Source: Archilochus colubris (taxonomy: Eukaryota > Chordata > Aves > Apodiformes > Trochilidae). From it: a stretch of 64,000 nt of DNA. The translations under genes were made by a program, and so were the position numbers. Below the pieces are notes generated by a model. It saw only the letters and a list, made by a program, of their open reading frames with translations, was not told the origin of the DNA and made no database searches. The stretch covers positions 10,920,401 to 10,984,400 of the forward strand of contig CM041086.1 of the NCBI GenBank assembly GCA_023079485.1, read 5' to 3'. Positions 41,901 to 52,200 of this stretch are shown in pieces. Positions within the stretch are counted from its first letter, which is position 1. The number at the start of each line of letters is the position of its first letter.

Positions 41901-44900
41901 CTCTAACAAACTCATCCCACTAACATCTGTAATAGCAGCAACTGATGCATCATGATGGAACATTACAGATTCACGTGCAGTTTTTTCAATCAGATTTCAG
42001 GACAATGTTCCATAAATTTTGCTGTCGAAACTTGAATCTGATCATTTAACTAAAAGATTGCTAATTCCTAGAACTAAACACAGGTAAGTAAATTTTCCCT
42101 CTCATCCATTTAGCAGAGAAGGGCAGTGTGTCATGGAGCTACCAAGATTCTTAGAAAGCAGCACATAACCTTCTAAATGGAGAAACACTGGAGAATTGTA
42201 GAGAAGGAAGAGATATATAGATTTACATCCTGCTTTTCAATTCACTTTTTGTGTACTGAGTGCAAACAATTCTTACAGAGGAAATTCACTGCAAATTCAA
42301 TATTAATTACAAGTAAACTCACCTTGGCAATTACCACTGCTTGAGCTGGGTAACAAACAGAAATTCCTAAAGTAGTAAGCCCCAGTGGATAAACAATTTT
42401 CTTAAATCTTGAATCTGTATAGAGGCAAATGTTTCAAATCATTAGACACTAAGGAAACGCAGAGCTACATTGTTTCTGAAAACCAAACCAAGTGTCCTAC
42501 TTTGAGTATCTATTGATTCCACCCTTAAAAATTACTCTTATCATCCTGCCTCTATTAGGTGTTAATCAGCTTTTAACACAAGTATTCAGTACACCAATAA
42601 TGAAAAGAAGCAAAATCCCACCTTTTCTTGCCAGCACCATGCCAGCTAAGCCTGCAACTGTAATTACACCAACTTTGGGAAGAAATTCTGGTGGTGGATT
42701 CTTCAGGTAAACATAAGCATCTGAAAATGAAAAAGAAATGGAAGAAAAGAAAAAAGAAGCATAGCAGTTCTATATTAACACTTTTATTTTATTTCCCACT
42801 TATGAAAATAAAGATGGAAGCAATATTATGAATACCCCAAACTGCAAACAGTCCAAGATTAGATTTTAATTAATGCATGAAGATTCCTTGTTTTCCAGGT
42901 GCCCACTCTGCAGTCTGTGTTGGAACCAGAATCACAGTCACAGCACCAAAGTTAACAGTTTTTAATTTTAGATATCTTTTTTTTCTTGATATTTTGTAAA
43001 ATGTGAGTCCTTAATAAAGGAAAATCAATGTTTTGTTTCAAGTTTTGATTTTCCTGTGAGTTCATAGAGCCTGCACATTTTTGGAATCTCCCAATCCACT
43101 ATTTTTAAAGGAAAATAATACTTTTAAAAATAATTTTAAAACTGGACAGAGTTGCAGTGACCTGCTTTGGCCCTGCTTGAAGCAGGTGGTTGGGCAGAGA
43201 TGATCTCTAGAGATCTGTGTGGAGTTCAGCTTCAGGGGGGCTGTGATGCTATGGATTTAAGAACAAAGATAAAATCAAATAAAGGAGAAATATTATTTAA
43301 TTGGTCACTTCTCTCTCACTTGAGAAGAGAAATGAAACTCCACAGTGAATTAACAGTGGTGCCCCAAGGCTTGCAGGAAGAATCCCAGTGCATTCTCCCT
43401 CCACCCTCTTCCCTTCCTCCCCCTGTAAGCAGAATTTGCTTTTTTCAGTCTTTCAAAATTGCAAGGAGAAACAACAGAAAAAGCTCAAATCAGGAATATG
43501 TGACTTGCCTACCTTTCCCAAATTGAATTGAATCCTTTATTCCATTTTTAACAAAGACATAAGCATCCTACAAAAAAAAAAAAAAAAAAACAAAAACAAA
43601 AAAAAAAAAGGAAAAGAAAAGAAAAACCCAAACAAGAAAAATGTAAAATCTTTTAAAAAGTAGATGTTTAAAATAAAGAAACTACTTGACTGATACATAT
43701 GTCTCTATGTCTCAACAGGATGAGACGACAAAGAAATACCATGTAACTCTACAGAGGCTGCGCTGGGTTCTATCCCCTTTCTGACTCCCACATTTACATA
43801 TTTTAAAACCTCCATTTGTATTTAATTTAAAGAAATCTATTTGATATAGTAAAATCACTTTCAAAATTGGCATCTTGAGAACAAAATTGCAGGGCAGCAA
43901 AACACTGGATGACAACTGTAAAACATAAGAAAATTAGATTATAAAATACAGCCTCCTCTTCCCGAGAGAGACTTCCCCAGTAAAACTGGGGAACTTTGCC
44001 TTTTAGTTTGTAAAAATGGTGCTCAGTTTCACTAAAGGTAACAATAACAGTTTGGTCTAAGATGCCTGCTCAAGTTATTTGCATTACTCCCTTCAAATTG
44101 GGCAGTTTATTTAATGACTAGTTCTTTTTTAGCCAGAGGGTATTGGTACTGTTGTCCTGAGCCTGCTAAGGAAATGAAGTAAAAACACAGTGTTTAGATG
44201 AAGGGAAAAATGTGTCATCTGGGGTTATTTCACTGCAATAGTTTGCTCCCAGTAACAGAATTCATACCACCAGAGGTCACTGCTAGTCAAGCTCAGGAAC
44301 ATTTGATTAAGGGCATGGAATAGCTTGATCCAGATTTGTAATTAAATTATTTCAGTTCTGCAGTCACTGATGAAATTTTCACAGAACAATGGGACAGAAA
44401 GAATTTACCCAGGTGACTCTTGAAGTTCACCAAGAGGTATTTCTGGGCTGGCCCAGATCCAGTTCAGCAGTGGCTGAAGGGACCAATTTAACTCAGTGCC
44501 TTTGGATTTGGAAAAAAAAGAGTACACACTGTTCCCTGTTATGAGCATAGTAGAGAAAAAAAGGTTCATTTTTGCATCCTAAATTGTAGGTGTATGCTAA
44601 CACAAGGAACAGCAAAAAAAAAAAAAATACTTCAGGGTGAAATAAACTGTTTATTCAATGTTTTAGCCAAGTACTGTTAAAATTGTAGCAAACTTCTCTT
44701 ACCCTACACCATCCAAAATAGTGGCCAGTTGTCTGTCTTACTGCAGAAAATTGCTTCTGCAAGTGACCAGGCTGTTCTTCAACATATTTGGATTTCAGAG
44801 GTGGTGAGCAGTAAATTGGAAGCTGGAAAAAAAAAAAAAAAAAAGTATAATTGTACTGAATTGTACTGCAGGGAGATAGTTTTGTATACTGATGAGTTTT

Positions 44901-47900
44901 CACTGAACAGGGGTTTTCAAGACTGCAAGTTCTTAGTGTTCCCATCACAGCAACCAAAAAATTGTACAATAGAAAAAGACAATTGTTATCAGTATTAGAC
45001 TTTTATCTTTTCTAGTTTCAGGCTGGAAATACTGCAGTTATGAAAATGAGATAAAACTTCACTTACTTTACATTTTATTTGTGCTGTATTGGTAAGATAA
45101 CCACATATTATTTCAATATGTATTTTATTTACTGGGCAATAAAATTCAATGGGAAGAGATGGTATTCTTCAGATTCATCTAGTATTATTTTAAAGACAAG
45201 GAGTAAGATTCTTACCTGATTTGGCTTCAACAACTGACCTTTTGATTCCCTTTCTGTGGCTGCATGTACAGTTAAACATGCAAATGGCAGCCCAGCAGAA
45301 ACAGCTGCCAGCTTTGCCACCTGGGACAGACAGATAAAAAAAAGAGGAGTCTTAATGCAAAACTCATCTCAGAAAAGTCTGGATTTTACTACTGTGCTGT
45401 GCTTCATCAAATATGGGATAGAACAACACACTTTTAAAACCTTTTTAGAACAGCATCCCTTTTAGGAACCCCTTCCAACACAGCCTTTCTGGTCATGATG
45501 CTTACAGCAAAATGCCACAATTTGAGCTACAGAAGATGATCTATAAAGAGACACCCATTCTCAAAAATAAAGTCTGAATTTTTAAAGCATCATCAAAGGA
45601 AACTGTTCAAAATGTATCATGATTCAGGTAGCCTATTTCTTCACATGAAGCTGGCCAGGCAACATAGCAACTCAGGAGCTACTAGAAGGAAAATAAAATT
45701 TGGAAGTGAGAAACCATGAAGAAGTTTTATTTTTCACTTTAGAAATCTGGTTAATTTGTCTGAAAAAGTTGCAATGGAGTTCTTCATGCTAAATGTAAAC
45801 CAGAAAGCTATACTGGGAATGATGAAAGCTGTAAAATTCCTGAGTGACATTAATTGCTTTACTTTTAGACACATGAAGAGAAATATATAAATGTTTAAAA
45901 ATCCAAGCCAACAGCTGTATTGTCTAAAAGTTCTGCTGGCACAATTATTCCAAGAAAGCTACACTCATTTCTACTGAAATCACAATGAACTGAAGTGAAA
46001 GAAAAGCAACATCACCTTGACTACATAAGAGACTTCACTACATTGAGCTGTCTATCATTCTTTATCTCATGAATAGGTATATTAAAAATACCTCAATTAG
46101 CTAAGTTGCTGCTGCTTCTTGGAATTATTTCATTAAAATGACTTCAAATGGTATTCTATATTAAACATGAAAAATCACCTATTGTTTAGCTAAAAAAATA
46201 AAAGCTGTTTTACATTTGAACCCTTCTAAAAGAAGTTACTGAGAATTAAGAAACAAGAGGATCATGTAGTTTTATACAAAGGACCATGAAAGGGGAATGA
46301 ATAGCTGCAATTCAAGCCATTAAAAAATGCTGGAATTATGTGATCAACCAGCAGAATGACCCCAGAATGTCAGCTGGTAACTGATTCAAACAAACAAACA
46401 AAACAACTTGAAGAAATTCTGGAAATATTTTAAATTTTTTAATGAAAAGACTGAACAGCAACTTTTTGCTGAATACATTTATTGCATCCTCTCTAGCAGA
46501 ACATTGTTACATATGCCTTTTCATAGTAGAACTAGAGTAAAACTAATCAAAATATAATAATAAAACAGCCAAATGTGCCTGGATCATTTTGTCTTTTTGT
46601 ATTTCAAACAATCTCCTTTAAACTGTTTGAATCTTATTGAAGATCAAAAACATAGATTCTATGAAAAGTTAAAAAGCTACATCACTATAAAGAATTCACT
46701 ATCTTCAACTCAAAAGACACAGCATGGAGACTAAAGCCTAATAAAACCGTGCATTTAATTTATGCTAATCTCCAATCATACTTGCTTCAACAGTTGGAGC
46801 ACAAACAAAGAAACTTGCCCTGAGGGAAGGAAGAAGCCTCAAAACAAAAATGGGTACTCAAAGGAGCAAACTATACATATATAAATATATATATATGCCT
46901 TCTCTAGCACAAACCAGAGTCTACTGGCAGATGGAAATGAAACTGAAATTTTAGCAGCTACTGCTCTTGATTTGTTTTTCTCAGAAGTGACATGAGAAGT
47001 GTCAGAAGTTTCTAGGCCGAATCCAGCGTTTTAATTTGGATATGTATTTCTATTAAACAACAAAAAACCCCACGAGTGGCACAGAACATCCTTCCACTTC
47101 AACACAACTTAATGAAACTCCACAAATCTGCTTTTAATCTTTGTCTGCCAGGTGGTCACCTACTGAGAGTGAAAACTTTAGAATACAACTCTTAATTTTT
47201 CATAGTCAATAAGAAGGACACAAAGTTCCATCACTTCACCACAGGCACCGATTTATGTACTGAACTCCACTACTCTGAAATCACCCAGGCACACAGCAAA
47301 GCCAATTAGAGCTCCTTCTTTCAGATACAAGTCTCCTAAAAAAAAAACACAAGATGCTTCCTGCTCATTCCTTTGGCTGCCCTCATTTGCATCATCTTTT
47401 CCTTTGCAAGTATGTACACCCTAAAAAGCTTTGCAAAAGCAAGTATGAAGATGCATGGGAGAAGGATAATTTGCCTATAAAGAGTGGAAAAGCTGTTTAA
47501 ATATTTAAGAGACAGCCTAGATCTTTACAGGTATATTTTCCCCTGTTTACAGACACCATAATATCTCCAAAGATGTTTTAGATACTTGCAATCCTTTTAG
47601 TTTATATCAGTGTGATTTTCAACATGCTTGTTTTAATGAACAGCATCGTGGCATTTCACCTCTCCAGTACGGAGTGGAGGGCGTTTCAGACGCTGGAAGC
47701 AGACGAAGAACAACCCATAAATATTTATATATTTAATTTCCTGCTGTATCTACAGCGTAACCACCCTCTTCAACCACCTCTTTTCCAACTCAAGTTCTGC
47801 AACGGGGACAACAACACCCAGACCCGCGGCTGCCCCTCAGCCCCCGGAGCTGGGCACTGGGGAAGGTTCCTCACCCCCAGCCCTGCAGCCCCCAAGGGCT

Positions 47901-48370
47901 TTTGGACCCTCCGGACCCTCCTCCCGGACTCAGCCAAATCCCGTAAGGAGCCACCGCCGGGCCTGGGCCGCACACACCGGCCCGGACAGTTCCGTGTGTG
48001 ACCACCCGGCTGAGGCTGCCCATCTGCCCCGCCAGATGAAGGGGCTCCTTCTCCTTTTTTCTCCTTCTCCTTTTTTTCTCCTTCTCCTTTTTTCCCCTCC
48101 TTTTCCTTTTTTCTCCTTCCACAGCCGCCGGGCTTCCCGTCCCCTTCTCACAGGCGGGGAACGTGCGGGCAAGGCCGCACCGGGCCAGCGGGGAGCTCCG
48201 AAGGGTGGGGAGAGCCCCAAGGGGTGTCCTGGGGGTGTCCCTGGGGGTGTCCTCCGGCTGTCCCCGAGGCCGCGGGTGTCTCGGAGCAGAAGGGGCAGCC
48301 CAGGCCCAGGAGCCGCCGCAGCACACCCCTCCTTCCCCTCCCGCCAGGCGGGACTCACCTTGGCCGCCAT
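38904..48370 (-). CDS. APOOL: APOOL (MIC27), MICOS complex subunit
   Basis: Nine coding exons: 48359-48370, 45216-45320, 44703-44822, 43513-43567, 42622-42720, 42323-42414, 41398-41484, 40737-40893 and 38904-39001. Total 825 nt, 274 aa (human about 268). All sites are AG/GT and every phase fits. The protein starts MAAK-VAKLAAVSAGLPFACLTVHA, a mitochondrial targeting segment. It continues with SKYVEEQPGHLQ, AYVYLKNPPPEFLPKVGVI, two hydrophobic membrane stretches (VGVITVAGLAGMVLA; YPLGLTTLGISVCYP) and a charged tail ending MDHGQSSPEDVDMYSTRS. The family protein sits in the inner membrane, binds cardiolipin and helps shape cristae junctions. The PPLKSKYVEEQPG block and the STRS ending separate it from its paralogue APOO (MIC26). 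It is transcribed from the CpG island at 48 kb. Confidence 0.96.
40737..40893 (-). CDS. APOOL: APOOL low-complexity charged exon
   Basis: A 157-nt exon coding for a Q/E/K/S-rich stretch (QQQESKSVTQEEKKKKE ... ESWSNKDPVPSS) between the conserved membrane part and the conserved C-terminal tail. This is the least conserved part of the protein and accounts for most of the length difference from human. Confidence 0.9.
43150..43260 (+). mobile_element. CR1 LINE fragment in an APOOL intron
   Basis: GGCCCTGCTTGAAGCAGGTG followed by GGGCAGAGATGATCTCTAGAG matches the well-known avian CR1 3' region (GAGCAGGGGGTTGG...GATGATCTCC type), ending in a decayed GCTATGG tail. It is degenerate and only about 110 bp long, on the strand opposite to APOOL. 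Confidence 0.75.
43571..43609 (+). repeat. APOOL: Poly(A) tract abutting APOOL exon 4
   Basis: Nineteen A residues, then CAAAAAC and twelve more A, ending four bases before the exon. On the coding strand this is a very long T tract that serves as the polypyrimidine tract of the exon 4 acceptor (GTAG/GATGCTTATG). Confidence 0.85.
44827..44844 (+). repeat. APOOL: A18 tract abutting APOOL exon 3
   Basis: Eighteen A residues on the plus strand form the T tract of the exon 3 splice acceptor, immediately before CCAG/CTTCCAATTTAC. A second APOOL exon thus relies on a slippage-prone homopolymer. Confidence 0.85.
46871..46897. repeat. TA-rich microsatellite
   Basis: An alternating run of TATATA with a few interruptions, in APOOL intron 1. 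Confidence 0.7.
48045..48120 (+). repeat. Pure 76-bp polypyrimidine tract
   Basis: CTCCTTCTCCTTTTTT-like units repeat without a single purine for 76 bases, inside the APOOL CpG island at the start of intron 1. The reverse strand is pure polypurine. Such near-mirror tracts can form triplex (H-DNA) structures. Confidence 0.85.
48221..48252 (+). repeat. Short GGGGTGTCC tandem repeat
   Basis: Three adjacent copies of an 11-bp unit close to GGGGTGTCCTG, with single related copies further on. It lies within the APOOL CpG island. Confidence 0.7.
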
Positions 48371-48373
48371 CTT
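48363..48373 (-). promoter_or_regulatory. APOOL: YY1-type element over the APOOL start codon
   Basis: AAGATGGCGGC on the minus strand is the classic downstream YY1 element and contains the APOOL ATG itself. In many housekeeping and mitochondrial genes this site overlaps the start codon, because it fits both YY1 binding and a strong initiation context (A at -3, G at +4). Confidence 0.65.
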
Positions 48374-49269
48374 AGCGAGAGCCCCGCACGGTGATCCCGC
48401 GGCTGCCTACGGCGGGCGGGAAGGGCCGAGGCGAGGCGGAGCTGGGGGCGGGACGGTCCTGAGGGGAAAAGCGGAACCGGGACCGAGTTTGGGGTAGCGG
48501 GGAACTTCGGTTGTCCCCCGTGGGTGTCCCGTAAGGGTCCGGGTGTGACACGGGCAGCCTGAGGGGAAGGAGCGGGAGCCGAGTTCTGTCGTTCCCTCAG
48601 CGCCGGGAGCGAGACGGCAGCTGAGGGGCTGAGAGGAGCCCTGCGGGACGGGAGGTGTTGTGGTAGCTCTGTCAGACACCGTCCTCAGCTGTCTGGTCAG
48701 TCCTGCACACTCTGTGACCCCCATTCGGAAGTTCGGCTCTGGGGTGTTCCGGGCCGGGCGGTTCTGGTGTTGTCCTGAGAGGAACGGGACTGAGACTGAG
48801 ACGCTAAGAGGTTTCTGCAGCGGAGTCCTCAGCCCTGTGACGAGCTGTCACCCCTCCAGTGCTTTCCCTCCTCCTCCCCCCTTTTTCATCTCCTATAAAA
48901 CTCTGCTCCAAACATCTCCTCCAGAATTCCCAGATTCGGTTCCAGTCAGTAAATCCCGAACATCGCTTTTTAAAACCATAAAGTGGAGAGAAAAACTCTA
49001 GAAGCTGCGTTGGCTTTGGCCATGGGAAGGGACAGAACAATTTCACCCTGTTCAGTGCCATCACAGGTTGTGCCCTCAGAATGTCAGCAGAGGTCAGGAC
49101 CAGCGAGAGGGTCCCAAGGTCACCACCTCGGTCTCAAGATCACCAACTGGGTCCCAGCACCGTCTGCCCAGGTCAGATCCAAAACTGATGCTTGACTTAG
49201 GTTCCTCTTCTTAATTACAGGTATTGGAGATCACACACAAGAGCACAAAATATAAGTGCAGATAATTTG

Positions 49270-49275
49270 TTTATT
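49270..49275 (-). terminator. Orphan poly(A) signal with GT-rich downstream element
   Basis: AATAAA on the minus strand (CTTCAATAAACAAATT), followed about 20 bp later by a T/GT-rich stretch (ATTTTGTGCTCTTGTGTGTG). The pair is a good cleavage/polyadenylation site. A possible terminal exon begins at an acceptor near 49,618 (CCTCTTTTCAG) with a short open frame (EFCVSYCTRLRFFYH then stop). No matching upstream coding exons were recognised; it may be a noncoding RNA. Confidence 0.4.
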
Positions 49276-52200
49276 GAAGTCCAAATTTACAACTGAAGTT
49301 TACAATTTTTTTTTCCCCCGAAACAAAAGCTTCGTTTGAATTTAGGAAGAATAAATGTTCTTTTTTAATAATGTACAGACTATATCTCTTAAATAAGTTA
49401 ATATCTTTGAAAAAAGAGCAATATGTTCCTTTTTTAATGTTGCAGTGCAACTTACAACTTACACGTCTGTGCAATGTACCATGAGGTATATGCCCAGTGA
49501 GCAACACACAGTGAAGTTTTCCATTCATAAATTTTCATAGTAGACACACAAAAAGTTAACAAGTTTATCAGTGATAGAAAAAACGCAGCCGAGTACAGTA
49601 ACTCACACAGAACTCACCTGAAAAGAGGGGAAAAAAGAAACCTAATGTTTGTTGCCTATATAAACTATCGGATCATCTCTCAACAGACAAGTATAAAATT
49701 AAAAATACTGTTGTGAAACTGAAGAAATACTGTATTATCCAGGGGTTGAAACCTAGTTTTACCTAGTCTAGAGCAGTTAACTTTCTCTCTCTAGCATCAA
49801 TGAGCTGAGGGACTTTACTGTGGCATCAGCAGAGCATCTGCTCCCAAAAGCTCTTAAGCAAGGTGGTGATTCCAGAAAAGTTGCAGGATGCTGATAAACT
49901 GTGGTAACTCAGACTTTTTCCCTGTCATTTTTTTTTTTTTATTTACCATTACCTCTCAGTTCATCTCACAGCTGATTAGAAAACCAAGGCTGGGACATGG
50001 AAGGTTACTGGTGTGTGAAGCTGTGACACTTCAGCCTTCTCAAGATGGCTCTAGAATACTTATTTTTCATAATGACAAAACATGTATTTATTTTAGAAAG
50101 GATCAACCACAACATAAATTTGTGATAAATAACAGTTCTGCCTCTAATACATATATACATACTGCTTGTAAACAAAAAATGCCCACAGGTCATGGAGTCT
50201 CCATGATTTTTATACAAGGCGCTATAGATTTTGTTGTTGTTGTTGTTCTTGAAAACAGTCCTAGTGAAAGTTTGGTTTTTAACCTCCTATTGCTACAGGA
50301 ACAGTAAGAATGTTTATATTTACAAAGAAACAAAGACCATGGAGACCCCATAGCATTATTTGCTGAAGATTTTAAGAGGGTGGGGTTTTCAAAATCCACA
50401 CTGTCAGCATGTTCAGATTGAAGTAACAGTACAGGTTGAACACCAGCAGTACCACACTCTAGTGCTTTGGTATTTCAACCCCTGAATATACAAAGACATT
50501 ACTACAGCCTACTTCACAGTTTAATGCAAGTAAAGTGCAAGCCATAGTACGAGGGTGTCATACATTTTCATACATGTAAGCATTATCTAAAAAAGGCTCT
50601 CTATACAAGTTTTATTAGCTACTTTAGTAAACTAGACGGAAGTCACCTATGGCCCAGCAATTAATGGTCTGACAAGGATATTCTTCTTCATAATACAGTA
50701 TGTGTCAAATGTAAAAAGTTTATTAATACTAGTGCATTTCTCTTCTAACCTGTTTTCGGATCTTTAAGCTGAAATCCTTGTTTCTCAGTAAAACAGAAGT
50801 CTTAACTGGTAGCAGGGTCTTACTGGTATTATGGCCAGTGAACAGGATTTGTTAAGACATACTTGTTTTGTGGTTGCTAGTGAAAAAAAAAGCAGTAGAG
50901 TCAGTATCTATAATGTGGCATCCTTATTTAATCTGCAGCATTCAGACAGATGCATTTACAATTAGTAAAAAGATCTGTATTGATACCCTCACCAAGGCCT
51001 GAGAATGAACAATATTCTACAAATGTGAGGACAGAAGCTAGAGGGTCTAGCTGGTCAAACAACAGTTTGTTGAAGTATTTTTTCATTTTTACAACATTGC
51101 TTTCTTTCAAACACTGCTCATACAGTGGCATTAATGCATAAAGCAAAGTCCCTAATAATCACTTTTAACATTTGTATGTGCTTGATAAAAATATTCATCT
51201 GTGTCTGGCCTGCATTAAGAATGAACATGGTTCTTTTCCTGAAGATAATGACAGGCAATATCTGTCTGGATTTTTAAACACTGTCATAAAGAGTAGGTCT
51301 CAGTAATATATCAGCCACCCCAAAAACTGATATAAGTTTAGACAATATGATTTGCAATCCTCCTTCTCAATGTGGAAGCACATGGTATAAACTGTAAAAC
51401 CAACCTTAAGCAAAATACTTCTTTGTCTATTATTATATCAAGAACTGAGTCACCTGCCTAAACACGAGTGAATGAACTGCTCACAAGTACAACATTATGC
51501 TTGTATTTAATGGCAGTAAAATAAATATTCCTAAAAATCAACTAAGCAAAGATGACTTACTAGTCTTGGTTTAAATAACAGTGTCTTTTCCAACTGTTAG
51601 GGCTCAGGTTTGATTTTCAGATGCATGCCCAGATGGAATTCCAGAAGAGATAGGGAACCCACACCTGGATTAGTTTGCCTGAAAAAAGCTACTCTGAACC
51701 TCAGCTTTAATCAGGGAGACATTCTAGAAAAAAAACACATTTTTTAATTACTTAATACAAATTAATTAGCTAATATTGCTTCTTTAGTCTTTCCTGCTAT
51801 TACCCATTTGTTGTACTAGTGGTAAATAAACAATGTTTGGGGAAGTTGGTGTATTACCTGTAATAAGATTCTAAGCTCAGTGGTCTAAGGCATATGGTAT
51901 GTGGAAAGTCTACAAACTTACTCTCCCATCAGAAAGAAATTGCTGTAACCTGCCTAGAATTGCACTGTTTCCCTATTGTGAAAAGTAAGGAGAAATTAAA
52001 AATCCTTCATGAGAACAAGTTACCATTTATTTCTCTCTGTTATGCTCCAAGAGCTTGGGTGTACTGTAAGTGGGGATGTCAGGGCTGAGCCCAGAGATAC
52101 AAACTCTGCTCCCTTCCTGAAGGACTCTCTCCAGGTCTAGCTCCAGAGAGAGAAGTCAGGGTCTCTGCAGGGACACAAGCTCTGCTTATGCCACCTGATT

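Larger units (their letters stand above)
45321..48358 (-). other. APOOL: APOOL intron 1
   Basis: 3 kb between the 12-nt coding part of exon 1 and exon 2. The upper part is CpG island; the rest is AT-rich with an (AT)n patch near 46,871-46,897. No other gene is seen. An open frame on the plus strand at 47,612-48,001 overlaps the island edge and has no family features. Confidence 0.7.
47800..48860. promoter_or_regulatory. APOOL: CpG-island promoter of APOOL
   Basis: About 1 kb of GC- and CpG-rich sequence around the APOOL start codon, within AT-rich surroundings. Transcription of APOOL would start just above 48,370. The island extends about 500 bp further on the upstream side, enough for divergent transcription, but no plus-strand gene was found. 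Open frames in both orientations here are GC-driven. Confidence 0.8.

Noticed and set aside
38904..48370. The MICOS gene being APOO
   Set aside because: The PPLKSKYVEEQPG block and the MDHGQSSPEDVDMYSTRS tail are APOOL features; APOO lacks them.
47612..48497. Open frames on both strands in the APOOL CpG island
   Set aside because: They result from composition and from the polypyrimidine tract, with no family features or splice support.
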